From Kordiimonas lipolytica (GTDB taxonomy: Bacteria > Pseudomonadota > Alphaproteobacteria > Sphingomonadales > Kordiimonadaceae), in assembly GCF_001550065.1 (NCBI RefSeq), contig NZ_LRUB01000017.1, positions 124,001-188,000 on the forward strand: a stretch of DNA of 64,000 bases, in the 5' to 3' direction. A program made the position numbers and the translations under genes. The notes beneath the pieces are model-generated. The model did no database searches. It was given only the letters and a program-made list of their open reading frames with translations, and was not told where the DNA came from. Of the stretch, positions 53,506 through 62,380 are shown in pieces (positions within the stretch are counted from its first letter, which is position 1; each line of letters starts with the position of its first letter).

Positions 53506-53816
53506 TTTTGTACCTTCCTTGAGGAATAACCGTGTTCGTTCACGAAGCGAATGGAATGAGCGGAGTAGACGTGAGCATGGCAAAGCCTGCGCAACGTCAT
53601 TCCGACCGGGGGCACCATATCTTCCAGTTGCAATATATCGTGAGCTATCGCGGGCCTTCTTGCACGGCTTGGGCCTATTCAAGCCTCTAGCGCGTCAGCC
53701 GCCTCAAATAACCCCATATAATACTGAACTATTTGCCACGATAGCTATCGCAATTTGTGCAGAAATGGCTACAATCACGGGGGATTGGCGGTCATAACTT
53801 GAGGGTGGGGGCTTTT
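53506..53816. other. Non-coding region with tRNA-Leu 3'-end duplicate
   Basis: 311 bp without a gene I can support. It contains the 19-bp copy of the tRNA end at 53599-53617 and further right an AT-rich segment that probably holds the promoter of the gene at 53817. An antisense reading frame through the tRNA is an artefact. No integrase or mobility gene remains. Confidence 0.55.
53599..53617 (+). repeat. 19-bp direct repeat of the tRNA-Leu 3' end (possible att scar)
   Basis: ATTCCGACCGGGGGCACCA at 53599-53617 repeats 53455-53473 exactly. The 144-bp period carries no gene. Element integrases often use tRNA 3' ends as attachment sites and leave such a duplication after the element has gone. 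Confidence 0.7.
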
Positions 53817-54362
53817 ATGCTTGGTTTCTTCGCGGATTTTGAAACGCTAAAGACGATCCCTAATATCCCGGCTTCCAGCCGCACGTTCCAGTTGCCCGTT
53901 TATGCTCAGGTGGGGGATGACCTGTTCCTCTCATACTATACCGACGAGCAGGCCCCGGGATGGGAAGATGCCCTGGCGCTGGACCCGGCGGGGGCCATGT
54001 CCCACATGGCTTATGCCGTGCTCCGCTTTCATGATGTACTGTATTTTTCCTGCGAGACCTACGAAGACGATACCATTCGCGAACACCGGCTGGCGGAGTT
54101 CGGGTTGAAGCCTTTCAGCCAATATGTGGTGGAGCATTCGGCGCTGGTCGAGCGCCTGTTCGATCGTCAAGAGAAAAGCACGATCAAGCAGCAGCGGTAC
54201 CCGCGGGAGGCGAGGCATTTCATTTTTACCATGCATGGCCATGTGTTCGAGCTGGTCGCCGCTGGGTTTGAGTTGGCGCGTGGGCGTGGGTCGCTCGTGG
54301 ATGCCATCGCGCCCATGGTGACACGCCGGATGAACGGCCACGCTGCCGCGCAGCAGCCCTGA
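53817..54362 (+). CDS. Hypothetical protein, 181 residues
   Basis: Starts at ATG 53817, five bases after GGTGGGGG; an upstream in-frame start at 53757 lacks a ribosome site. Soluble, no signal peptide. The first part (SRTFQLPVYAQVGDDLFLSYYTD) looks beta-rich, the rest alpha/beta with an acidic YEDDTIREHRLAEFG and a His/Arg-rich RHFIFTMHGHVFELVAAG. Family not recognised. Lies between the tRNA scar and a convergent DUF4440 gene. Confidence 0.65.
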   Translation: MLGFFADFETLKTIPNIPASSRTFQLPVYAQVGDDLFLSYYTDEQAPGWEDALALDPAGAMSHMAYAVLRFHDVLYFSCETYEDDTIREHRLAEFGLKPFSQYVVEHSALVERLFDRQEKSTIKQQRYPREARHFIFTMHGHVFELVAAGFELARGRGSLVDAIAPMVTRRMNGHAAAQQP

Positions 54363-54383
54363 AGTACCCCTTTTTCCGCGGCG

Positions 54384-54875
54384 CTATTCCGCCGCGGCTT
54401 CGGGCGCTGGGGGCGGGCAGAAGCGCTGGCCCTTGTCGAATATGATCTTCCACTCGCCGTCGGCGTTTTTGCGCCAGGTGCTGTGGAAGTAGGCCACAAC
54501 CGTGCCGTCGGGCGCCATTACCGGGCCAGTGGAGCGGGCGAGCGTACCGCTTTCAAGCACCAGCACGGTCTCAGGCTTCCATGAGAAAGGCGCGGCCTCG
54601 CCCTCATAATAGGCTTTCCAGCGTGCCATCACGGCTTCCTTGCCGCGGTCCGGCACATTCGGGCCCCAGAAGACCGTCTCTTCATCCAGGAAGCTGGCGA
54701 AGGCTTCGAAGTCGCGGTCGGCCATGGTTTTGGCGAAAGCCGCCTCCACCGCCGCCACTTCTTGTTCGAGCGCCGTGGCCTCATAGCCTGTCAGCAAGTC
54801 TGCCGCACTGAGTGCTGGTGCGCCCATGGCCATGGCTGCTGCCAGCACCAAGGATTTGAATTGAATATGGGTCAT
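54384..54875 (-). CDS. Secreted SnoaL/DUF4440-like (NTF2-fold) protein
   Basis: 163 residues. Signal peptide (about 1-24, ending LSAAD), then an NTF2-like cone fold: AFAKTMADRDFEAFASFLDEETVFWGP near 46-72, KEAVMARWKAYYEG near 80, APFSWKPE, and STWRKNADGEWKIIFDKGQRFCPP near 132-152. DUF4440/SnoaL-like proteins are often small-molecule binders, sometimes ketosteroid-isomerase-type; function unknown. ATG preceded by GGGGAGG. Confidence 0.83.
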   Translation of the reverse strand: MTHIQFKSLVLAAAMAMGAPALSAADLLTGYEATALEQEVAAVEAAFAKTMADRDFEAFASFLDEETVFWGPNVPDRGKEAVMARWKAYYEGEAAPFSWKPETVLVLESGTLARSTGPVMAPDGTVVAYFHSTWRKNADGEWKIIFDKGQRFCPPPAPEAAAE

Positions 54876-54964
54876 GCTGTTTCCTCCCCAGCTTATGTCT
54901 GGCTACCAGTTTACCGCTAAGCTGGAAGGATTGTCTATTATACGTCCGTTCAGGGCAGGGCCGA

Positions 54965-55591
54965 TTACTCCGGCTTCCTGAGTACCATGAAAAGCGCCTT
55001 CTTCGGCCCCGGTTGCCACTTGTAGGCCACGCTGAAGCCAGCGTCCGTGAACTCTTTTTCAAGCTCCGCCGCCGAGAAGAACTTCACAACACTTGGGGCA
55101 AAACGCACAAGGCGCATCAGCGGCAGCAGGAACCGCACCCAGCCAAGCCCATCCTTGAGACAGGCGGTGCTGGTAACCATCAGCCCACCGGGCTTCAGCA
55201 TATCATAGCAGCGCTGGATGACGGCCTGCCGGTTTTCCAGCAGGTGCAGGATGGAATGCGCCATCACCATGTCCTGGCTTTCGTTCGGCACATCCAGATC
55301 ATCAATGGCGGCAACCTCGAATGACACATTCGTCACGCCTTCCGCTTCCGCCTTGGTGCGCGCAATAGCGATCATCTCTTCGGAGATGTCAGTGGCGCGA
55401 ATGTGCTTTACATGGGGCGCATGCAGAAGCGCCGTGCTGCCGGTGCCGCAGCCGATCTCAAACACCTCCATGTCAGGCGTGAAGTAACTGCGCGTGACCT
55501 CAAGCTTGCGCTCATAAGACGGCATGTCGCCGATTTTGGCTTTGGCATAGCGCGCGGCTACGCGGTTCCAGAATTTGGCATCCTGATGCAT
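54965..55591 (-). CDS. Class I SAM-dependent methyltransferase
   Basis: 208 residues in the Methyltransf_11/25 pattern: FWNRVAARYAKAKIGD at the start, motif I VFEIGCGTGSTALLHA near 39, ATDISEEMIAIARTKAEA near 60, MVMAHSILHLLENR near 100 and LKPGGLMVTSTACL near 125. Motif I is intact (unlike the one at 15281), so it should bind SAM. The hydrophobic C-terminal half suggests a lipid or quinone substrate. Substrate unknown. GGGGAA ribosome site. Confidence 0.86.
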   Translation of the reverse strand: MHQDAKFWNRVAARYAKAKIGDMPSYERKLEVTRSYFTPDMEVFEIGCGTGSTALLHAPHVKHIRATDISEEMIAIARTKAEAEGVTNVSFEVAAIDDLDVPNESQDMVMAHSILHLLENRQAVIQRCYDMLKPGGLMVTSTACLKDGLGWVRFLLPLMRLVRFAPSVVKFFSAAELEKEFTDAGFSVAYKWQPGPKKALFMVLRKPE

Positions 55592-55726
55592 GAATGTTCC
55601 CCATCGCTGCTGTCGTTTACGGCTTTGGTGCCGATTTCTGTAAATGTGGGGTGTTTGATGCCTGGTGTAAAGGGCTGTTGCGGGGCAGACGCCCCGCGCC
55701 GGTTGGTTGACCTCTGCATAGGCGGA

Positions 55727-56443
55727 TCAATCGTTCAGTTTGACGATATCCTCGATCATCACACTGGCTTCGCCAAGGAGGGTGTTGATGGTTTTGGGGT
55801 CATCAAAGATACGGTAGACATTGACCGACAGCATATGATCGTTGACCAGGGTTATCCCGATCACGGCACCAACCGGCATCCGGCCATTTTCTGTCGCGAC
55901 CTGTAGCTGAAGGCCTGCATAGACACCAGCATCGGTTTTCGCCAACAGTGACGGTACGCCGGTGCCGGAAATTTCAATAGGCGCCATGTTGTCCGTGCCC
56001 AGAACGCTCTCGCCGGCCTGGTTTACATTTTTGCTGATCTCGGCAACATCCACCTTCACGCCCTTGTCGAATTCCACGGCCAGGGCCTCGACCAGCTGTT
56101 TTCGCGTTATACCCTTGATCGGCTGGGCTTTGGTGCCGCCCTGTAGCGGTGACAACAGGATGACCCAGCGGCTTAGATTCAGAGAAACCCCCTCACGCAG
56201 CTGAGCAAGCTCATCGCAAAGCAGGTAAGCCCCCGCCACTTCGTTGCTGCCGGCGTTGGCCCTTACCTGAATATCTAGCCAGGCCTTGTCGAAAGGCTGT
56301 GCTTTGTCGATGGCGCAGAAGTCATCGTCCGCACGAACCGTCACGCTTGTTTCACCGAAGCTGACCTGATTGTCACCAGCATGGGTGGCGATGGAAAGGG
56401 CGATGGCAAGGCTGAAGGCTGTGGCCAGACGAATAAGTTTCAT
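55727..56443 (-). CDS. Hypothetical exported protein, 238 residues
   Basis: Signal peptide (about 1-22, ending THAGD). The mature part is rich in Asp, Val and Gly with mixed alpha/beta segments; two Cys residues (DDDFCAIDK near 42 and LLCDELAQL near 75) could form a disulfide. No family recognised; the position between a methyltransferase and a GFA protein gives no hint. ATG after GGGGGAAACC. Confidence 0.7.
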   Translation of the reverse strand: MKLIRLATAFSLAIALSIATHAGDNQVSFGETSVTVRADDDFCAIDKAQPFDKAWLDIQVRANAGSNEVAGAYLLCDELAQLREGVSLNLSRWVILLSPLQGGTKAQPIKGITRKQLVEALAVEFDKGVKVDVAEISKNVNQAGESVLGTDNMAPIEISGTGVPSLLAKTDAGVYAGLQLQVATENGRMPVGAVIGITLVNDHMLSVNVYRIFDDPKTINTLLGEASVMIEDIVKLND

Positions 56444-56591
56444 GGTTTCCCCCGAAAAAAAAGATTGAAGGACAGGCTAAGTCATCGGTGTATCAGAGGC
56501 AACAGCTTTGGATACAGTGCGGCTTCAAGGTTGATCTTTCATTCATGTTGCAAACTACCGTATTGTTGCCCTGCAAAATTGGGAGGCTGGT

Positions 56592-56951
56592 ATGATCAAG
56601 GGAAGTTGCCACTGTGGTGCTGTAAGGTTCGAATTTCCAGGTTCGCCGGAATGGCTGACGGAATGTAATTGTTCCCTCTGTCGACGTCTGGGCGCGCGCT
56701 GGGCCTATGCCGATGAAGCGAATGTGACGCTTCATATGGCTTCAGGCGCAACGGAGAGCTATATCCAGGGCGACAGGACGCTGGCGACACACCGCTGCAG
56801 GACATGTGGCTGTGTGACCCACTGGGAAGCCCTTGATAAGTCGGAAAGCAGCCGCATGGGCGTGAATATGCGTCTGGCGGACCCCGCGGATGTGGCCGGC
56901 ATCCGCGTGCGGCATCTGGACGGCGCGGATAGCTGGCAATATCTGGATTAG
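56592..56951 (+). CDS. GFA/CENP-V domain zinc protein
   Basis: 119 residues. The GFA zinc sites are all there: SCHCGAVRFE near 6, ECNCSLCRRLG near 24 and HRCRTCGCVTHW near 68, giving two Zn(Cys)4-type clusters. The family includes the glutathione-dependent formaldehyde-activating enzyme, but most short members have no known substrate. GGGAGG ribosome site. Convergent with the kinase gene ending at 56979. Confidence 0.9.
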   Translation: MIKGSCHCGAVRFEFPGSPEWLTECNCSLCRRLGARWAYADEANVTLHMASGATESYIQGDRTLATHRCRTCGCVTHWEALDKSESSRMGVNMRLADPADVAGIRVRHLDGADSWQYLD

Positions 56952-56978
56952 GGCACCTGGCGGGCCTGCGCGGCCTGC

Positions 56979-58712
56979 TCAGATATAATCGAAATCGTCT
57001 TCCCCATGGTGCGCTTGCGGTGCCTCGGGGTGGATGGGCACGGTCAGGATGACGGTCGTTCCCTTGCCTTTTTCAGACTCGATCTGCATGCCCCCCTTCA
57101 TCAACAGCATGAAATGTTCCACCAGCGGCAGGCCAAGGCCCGTGCCTTCGCCCTCGGCCTGAACATACATCTGTTTGCTGACCTGGGCAAAAGGCTGCAT
57201 GGCCAGCTCGATTTCCTGTTTGGTCATGCCGATGCCGGTGTCCGTTACTTTCAGTTCGAACTGGTCTCCCAGTTCTGTGGCCTCGATGGATATATGGCCC
57301 TCGGCGGGCGTGAACTTCACTGCGTTCGACACCAGGTTGATGATTACCTGCTTGAGGATGCGCGGGTCCGTAGTGATCTCCAGCGCGGGCACTTTCAGGT
57401 GCAACTGCTGTTTCTTGCGGTCCATCAGTGGCTGGCTGAATGCCACGGCTTCTTGAACAATCTGGTCCAGATAGGCGTCATTGAATTGAAGCTCGAACCG
57501 GCCGGCTTCCAACTTCGACAGGTCAAGAATATCGTTGATAATATCCAGCAGGTGCTTGCCGCTTTCGCAGATATACCCCAGATATTCGTCAGTTTGCTCC
57601 GGCGTGACGGCCATGTCCTTCTGCAGCATTTCTGAGAAGCCGATCACGGCATTCAGCGGCGTGCGCAGTTCGTGGCTCATGGACGCAAGGAAGCGTGACT
57701 TGGCGATGCTGGCGGCTTCGGCCTCCTCTTTCGCCTGCGTCAGTTCCATGGTGCGTTCCACCACCATTTGCTCCAGCCGCTCTTTCTGCTCTTCCTGCAG
57801 CTTATAATGCAGCCTCAGTTCGTGGATCATGTCCGCGAAGGCGCTTTGCAGTATCCGCAGTTCATCATGGCTGTGGCGTTCGCTGTTGGCCAGCAGGTCG
57901 CGGGTGACTTCGTCGTCCAGTTCTTTCTGCAGGCCACCAAATCGGGCCCGCCGGGCCAGGCTCGTGACGGTCTGCAGGGGTTTCAGCCAACGCTTCAGAA
58001 GCCATGCGGCGACAATGAGCCCAAGGAGCGCAAGCCCACCCGCATAGAGGCTCGCCTGCTGGATCAGGGCGTTGATGTTGCCGCGCACCCGTTCGGTGGT
58101 GACGCCCAGATGCACGATGCCGATCAGCTCCTGCTTTGGCGAGGATGTTGTGGCTGGTGGCTCCGTATCATTGTCCTGCAGTAATTCTTCTTCGAACAGG
58201 TCGTCACTGTCGCTTGTCAGCAGATCGCGCCAGATGGGGGCACCAATGTGCATGCCCGCGCCCAGCGTATCCGTATCTTCATCGCTGCTTTCGGAATGCT
58301 GCAGCACGATAGGGCCCCGCGACCGTTTCACGCCCGAGGCGACATTGGCGTCTACGGCCTCTGATACTGCCCCGGCGGGCAGGGTGGCGATCACCTGTCC
58401 TTCCGGGTCCAGAATGCTGATGTAATTGATGTCCGGGTCCTCAAGGTATGGGCCTAATGTCTGCTCCAGAAGCAGCCGGTCGCGCACCAGAACCCCAAGC
58501 TTGACGTTCTTTGCGATGCCAGTTGCCGTGGCTTGGCCGCGGCGCGCCAGGTCGTCTGTGAAAACCTGCGATGATGTCACAACGAAAGCGGCGGCCAAAA
58601 GCCCACCAACGGAGACGACTAGCAGCACAAGGAAACCTGTTGCCCTTTGTGTCAGGCTCAGGTTGTCGGCCAGCCAGCGACCCGGCGCCCATGTCCGTCT
58701 TTGGGCTTTCAT
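56979..58712 (-). CDS. Sensor histidine kinase coupled to a solute-binding protein
   Basis: 577 residues: helix one (about 24-46), a periplasmic region (about 47-225; [22 protein letters not shown], then an acidic stretch [16 protein letters not shown]), helix two (about 225-246), a HAMP-like linker, a coiled coil (about 300-335), HisKA with phospho-His in [19 protein letters not shown] near 352 and HATPase_c with SNAVKFTP and [11 protein letters not shown]. No receiver is attached. Its start overlaps the stop of the solute-binding protein gene upstream (ATGA), so the pair is made together. Confidence 0.9.
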   Translation of the reverse strand: MKAQRRTWAPGRWLADNLSLTQRATGFLVLLVVSVGGLLAAAFVVTSSQVFTDDLARRGQATATGIAKNVKLGVLVRDRLLLEQTLGPYLEDPDINYISILDPEGQVIATLPAGAVSEAVDANVASGVKRSRGPIVLQHSESSDEDTDTLGAGMHIGAPIWRDLLTSDSDDLFEEELLQDNDTEPPATTSSPKQELIGIVHLGVTTERVRGNINALIQQASLYAGGLALLGLIVAAWLLKRWLKPLQTVTSLARRARFGGLQKELDDEVTRDLLANSERHSHDELRILQSAFADMIHELRLHYKLQEEQKERLEQMVVERTMELTQAKEEAEAASIAKSRFLASMSHELRTPLNAVIGFSEMLQKDMAVTPEQTDEYLGYICESGKHLLDIINDILDLSKLEAGRFELQFNDAYLDQIVQEAVAFSQPLMDRKKQQLHLKVPALEITTDPRILKQVIINLVSNAVKFTPAEGHISIEATELGDQFELKVTDTGIGMTKQEIELAMQPFAQVSKQMYVQAEGEGTGLGLPLVEHFMLLMKGGMQIESEKGKGTTVILTVPIHPEAPQAHHGEDDFDYI

Positions 58713-59680
58713 CGCATCACCATTTTCACCCCTGCGGGCGCACCGCCGGTAACATCCGGTGTCTGGCGCAGGGTTTCCTGGTTGACGAGCAATTGAAAGA
58801 GGGTTGGATCATCCGAAAGGTCAGGCGGTGTTCCGGTTTCCAGATAGTGTTCAATGGCCTTGCCCAGTTTTTCGCCCAGGCGCTTTGGGTCAATGGTCAG
58901 GGCCGCCAGCATGCCGCGGTCCACCAGCCTGTCGCTGTCCACCAATGTGGGGACCTGGTTTTCAAGCGTAAGCTGAAGGATATATTCCACCGTGTCGGCG
59001 TTGATCGCCACGCGGTCCTTGATGAAGACGATTGCGTCCATCTCCTGAATCGCGGTGCGCAGGCCCACCGGCACATCATAAGGGCGCTGGACATAATAGA
59101 ATTTTATCTGCAGCCCCAGTTCCTGCGCGGCCAAGACCGTTGGCTCGCGAATATCGTCCAGCCTGTGCCGGGTGGCCAGGAAGCCGACGCGCTCGATATT
59201 GGGGGCCAAGGCCTTGAGCGCTTGCAGCTTCAACTTGGGTGAAGGAGGGACCACCAAGCTTACAACGCCTTTGCTGTATCGGGTGTCATCCATCTCAGAC
59301 CGGCCCAGGCTGTAGAAGATCGGCACATCCTGAAGTTCGCGGGAAATCATGCGTGTGGCCGGTTTGCCCAGGGTGATCACCAGATCGAGTGCATTATTCT
59401 GTCTAAGCTGTGCCAGCTCATAGGAAATCTGGCGGCCGACCCGGACGCTGCCTTTCATATCCATATATTTGACAGGGCGGCAGGGCAGGCAGTGCTCATT
59501 AAGCGCTTCTGCAACCGTGATGCTGCGCTCGTGTTTCAGGGTATCGACAATATAAACTTCAGCGGCCTGAACGGTGGCAGGCGCATGCAACCAGCCCAGA
59601 AGCATCCATGCACTTCTGCATCCAATAAGCCGCCACAGCGGGCGAAAGAACCCGTCAAATTTCCTGTTTTCCGCCGTCAT
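58709..59680 (-). CDS. ABC-type substrate-binding protein (PF04392-like), kinase partner
   Basis: About 323 residues from the ATG at 59680; earlier in-frame starts at 59755 and 59764 exist and none has a clear ribosome site. A probable signal region ([17 protein letters not shown], about 18-40) precedes the two-lobed ABC_sub_bind pattern: [34 protein letters not shown] near 95, [12 protein letters not shown] near 112, [14 protein letters not shown] near 160, [22 protein letters not shown] near 215 and [22 protein letters not shown] near 240-262. No permease or ATPase gene is near, so it more likely presents a ligand to the kinase than feeds a transporter. Confidence 0.8.
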   Translation of the reverse strand: MTAENRKFDGFFRPLWRLIGCRSAWMLLGWLHAPATVQAAEVYIVDTLKHERSITVAEALNEHCLPCRPVKYMDMKGSVRVGRQISYELAQLRQNNALDLVITLGKPATRMISRELQDVPIFYSLGRSEMDDTRYSKGVVSLVVPPSPKLKLQALKALAPNIERVGFLATRHRLDDIREPTVLAAQELGLQIKFYYVQRPYDVPVGLRTAIQEMDAIVFIKDRVAINADTVEYILQLTLENQVPTLVDSDRLVDRGMLAALTIDPKRLGEKLGKAIEHYLETGTPPDLSDDPTLFQLLVNQETLRQTPDVTGGAPAGVKMVMR

Positions 59681-59878
59681 ATGCGATCGGATTGTCCCTT
59701 TCCCGACAAAAGGGTTAGCGGCCCCAAGCGAGGCTTGCTTACCTTTTGTAATCATATCAGCCAATAGGTTAGTAGGCCGTTAAGGACAATTTTATCCTTT
59801 TTGGCTGATTTCCACCATATGTGACTTGCTTCCCCTCAACTGGGGCCTATTGTTTTGGTGAAGCTGGAAGGACGTCCT

Positions 59879-61171
59879 ATGAACAAGCTGCGCCTGATTG
59901 CCCTGTTGTTTGTTGCCTGGTCGGTGATGCCAACCGAAGCGGCGGATATGCCGACTGCCGCCCCCGAAGATGTGGGCCTTTCGGCCACGGTGCTGGATGA
60001 CATGACCCGTCATTTTGACGCTTATGTGCGGGAGGGAAAGCTGACCGGCCTTACGACGCTTGTGGCGCGCCACGGCAAGGTGGTGCACTTCAAGGCCTAT
60101 GGCGACCGGAAGCTTGCAAGCGACGTGGCGCTTGGAAAAAATGACATCTTTCGGATCTATTCCATGACCAAGCCAGTCACGGGTGTGGCCCTGATGATGC
60201 TGTATGAAGAAGGCCGCTTCAGCCTTGATGATCCGGTTGGCGCCTATCTGCCGGAGTTTGCAGGCGCGCGGGTTTTCAAGTCGGAGCGTGAAGATGGCAC
60301 AGTTGAAACCGTTCCGGCGAAGCGTGAGATCACCATCCGGGACCTGATGCGCCACACAGCCGGGCTGACATACGGTCTTTTCGCCGATACGCCGGTGGAC
60401 AAGCTATACCAGAAGAATGGCGTTCTTGAATCTGGCCTGTCGGCCAAAGAATGGATTTCGCGTCTTGCGCGCCAGCCGCTTCTTTACCAGCCGGGGGACA
60501 AGTGGGTTTACAGCTTCGCTGTGGATGTGCAGGGCCGCCTTATCGAGGTGCTCTCCGGTCAGCCGCTGGACCAGTATTTTGAAGAACGCATTTTCGCGCC
60601 GCTGGGCATGAAAGACACAGGTTTCTATATTACCGACAGGCAGGCGGAACGGCTTGTGGATATGGTAAAACCCGACAAGGACAAGGGGCTTACGGTCATT
60701 GTCGATCCCTATTTCCCGGACTATACCAAAAAACCCTCCAGCTTTTCAGGCGGTGGTGGGCTGGTGTCCACCACAGTGGACTATTGGCGCTTCGCCCAGA
60801 TGCTGGCGAACGGCGGCGAGCTTGACGGCGTGCGGATACTGAAGGGTGAGACCATTCGCCTGATGGCGACGGACCAACTGCCAGCGCCCGCGGCTGCGTC
60901 CTGGGGCGGTGATCGCGGGCTCGGATTCGGGCTGGATTTTGCGGTAGTGAAAAACGTCCAGAAATATGGCGGCTACGGCAGCGAAGGCCTTTATTATTGG
61001 AGCGGCATGGCCAATACCAATTTCTGGGTTGACCCCAAGGAAGACCTGGTAGTGGTGATGATGACCAACCTGCAGCCATATGGTGCCCTTCCGCTCAAGG
61101 AAGACCTGCACAAATATGTCTATGAAGCCCTTGGGCAGACGGGCGGCGCAAACGCCGCCCAGGCGCGTTAG
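59879..61171 (+). CDS. Serine hydrolase of the class C beta-lactamase family
   Basis: 430 residues from the ATG at 59879 (GGAAGGA upstream). A signal peptide (about 1-21, ending PTEAAD), then the beta-lactamase/transpeptidase-like fold: SxxK in YSMTKPVTGVALM near 95 (Ser nucleophile, Lys base), YSF-type Tyr in WVYSFAVDVQGRL near 206 and a GGGG stretch SFSGGGGLVSTTVDYWRFAQ near 290. Such proteins are esterases, D-amino-acid peptidases or true lactamases; the substrate is not readable. Periplasmic. The end of the gene encodes a GC-rich hairpin. Confidence 0.88.
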   Translation: MNKLRLIALLFVAWSVMPTEAADMPTAAPEDVGLSATVLDDMTRHFDAYVREGKLTGLTTLVARHGKVVHFKAYGDRKLASDVALGKNDIFRIYSMTKPVTGVALMMLYEEGRFSLDDPVGAYLPEFAGARVFKSEREDGTVETVPAKREITIRDLMRHTAGLTYGLFADTPVDKLYQKNGVLESGLSAKEWISRLARQPLLYQPGDKWVYSFAVDVQGRLIEVLSGQPLDQYFEERIFAPLGMKDTGFYITDRQAERLVDMVKPDKDKGLTVIVDPYFPDYTKKPSSFSGGGGLVSTTVDYWRFAQMLANGGELDGVRILKGETIRLMATDQLPAPAAASWGGDRGLGFGLDFAVVKNVQKYGGYGSEGLYYWSGMANTNFWVDPKEDLVVVMMTNLQPYGALPLKEDLHKYVYEALGQTGGANAAQAR

Positions 61172-61199
61172 TCTTTAGCAGCATTGATAATAAAGAAAA

Positions 61200-61223
61200 G
61201 CGGCGGGGCAAAAGCCCCGCCGC
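61200..61223 (-). terminator. Terminator between the convergent hydrolase and exbD-tonB units
   Basis: GCGGCGGGGC, loop AAAA, GCCCCGCCGC. On the minus strand it is followed by the T-rich TTTTCTTTATTAT, so it serves exbD best; the plus strand lacks a T run. Another hairpin (GGGCGGCG, 4-nt loop, CGCCGCCC) lies in the hydrolase gene end at 61141-61160. Confidence 0.75.
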
Positions 61224-61258
61224 GCGCCTGTCGATCGCTCACAACTGAAGACCCCCAT

Positions 61259-61675
61259 CTACTCAGGGCGAACGACAATGGCGACTTTACCCGCTGGCAT
61301 ACCTGCCTTGACGGCTTCGTCATGGATGCGGATGAACCGGCCCATGGCGGCGTCTTTGTGGGTTTCCACCAACACGGGCGCGTTTGGCCGCGCGGTGTGG
61401 GCTTCCTTCACGATTGCCTCAATCGACCAGTGGTCAATCATGCGGCCTGCGTGAAAAATGCGGCTTTGGGCATCGACGGAGAAGCCGATCGGCTCGGTGG
61501 GCGACTTCGGACCCGATAGCGGCTTCTGGAAGTTGGGCTCAATGCCGTTTTCCCGGACAAAGCTCGCCGTCACGATGAAGAAGATCAGCATGATGAAGAC
61601 GATATCCAGCATCGGCGTCATATTCGGCTGGGCTTTGGCCTGTGTCTTCGCCTGTGTGCGAATAGGTGTGCGCAT
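61259..61675 (-). CDS. exbD: ExbD/TolR-type biopolymer transport protein
   Basis: 138 residues. One membrane helix (about 22-42) with the proton-path Asp in MTPMLDIVFIMLIFFIVTASF, short basic cytoplasmic start, and a periplasmic ExbD/TolR domain (IGFSVDAQSRIFHAGRMIDHW, PVLVETHKDAAMGRFIRIHDEAVKAGM). Works with an ExbB channel to energise TonB. It follows tonB by 11 nt (AAGGAGG site). No exbB is in the window on this side of the TPR gene. Confidence 0.9.
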   Translation of the reverse strand: MRTPIRTQAKTQAKAQPNMTPMLDIVFIMLIFFIVTASFVRENGIEPNFQKPLSGPKSPTEPIGFSVDAQSRIFHAGRMIDHWSIEAIVKEAHTARPNAPVLVETHKDAAMGRFIRIHDEAVKAGMPAGKVAIVVRPE

Positions 61676-61686
61676 AGCCTGCCTCC

Positions 61687-62310
61687 TTACCCGTTTTCGG
61701 CCATTTCAAAGACCATGCGGAACTGGACACCCGGTGTGGCGCGGGCTTGCCCGTCTACAACGGTGGGCTTGTATTTATATTTCTTGATGGCGGCGAGCGC
61801 GGAGCGATCAAACCACCCCTTCGGATTTGCATCCACCACAACGGCGTCTTCTACATCGCCTGACTCGGAAACCGTGAATTCCAGAATCACCCAGCCTTCA
61901 ACGCCTTGTTCCAGCGCACGGCGTGGATATACCGGCTGCACGCGTACTAGCGGCAAGCGTTCGCCGTCAGACAAGCCCAGCGCCAGCTTGGTTTTGCCGG
62001 GAGTAACGATCTGGGGCTTTGGCGCCCGTCCGACCGTGACATTGATACCTTCGAGCGAGGCAGAGCGATCCACTGTTATTTCCGGTTGAGGCTCGACTTC
62101 TGGCGGCGGTGTTACCCGGTCGATTTCCCGGGCCTTGAGCTCGGTGATCTTTTCGATTGTGAAATCGCGGAATTGCTTTCTGGGGGTCTCCTGAAAGTCG
62201 AGATCATTGGAGGCAACAAGCCCCTGCATCAGATAGAAGAGCCCGAAAGTGGCGGCCATAGCGCCGCCGGCAATGGGAACAAATTTGGATTGGTTGGTAG
62301 CTGCAAACAT
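61687..62310 (-). CDS. tonB: TonB-family energy transducer
   Basis: 207 residues from the ATG at 62310 behind GGAGGG. A membrane anchor (about 11-31), a short Pro/Glu-rich spacer (VTPPPEVEPQPEITV near 65-80) and a C-terminal TonB domain (about 125-205): VRVQPVYPRRALEQGVEGWVILEFTVSESGDVEDAVVVD and FDRSALAAIKKYKYKPTV. Transmits proton-motive force to outer-membrane receptors. The spacer is short compared with E. coli TonB. First gene of tonB-exbD. Confidence 0.9.
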   Translation of the reverse strand: MFAATNQSKFVPIAGGAMAATFGLFYLMQGLVASNDLDFQETPRKQFRDFTIEKITELKAREIDRVTPPPEVEPQPEITVDRSASLEGINVTVGRAPKPQIVTPGKTKLALGLSDGERLPLVRVQPVYPRRALEQGVEGWVILEFTVSESGDVEDAVVVDANPKGWFDRSALAAIKKYKYKPTVVDGQARATPGVQFRMVFEMAENG

Positions 62311-62380
62311 AACGCCCTCCATCAATGTTATGATGTAACATTAACAGACTTTTGGGCACCTGAAAAGTTATAATATAACT

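Noticed and set aside
53241..53633. Minus-strand open frame reading VPPVGIEPT across the tRNA region
   Set aside because: It is the well-known false protein produced by translating the reverse complement of a tRNA-Leu; no ribosome site, and it covers the tRNA promoter and terminator.
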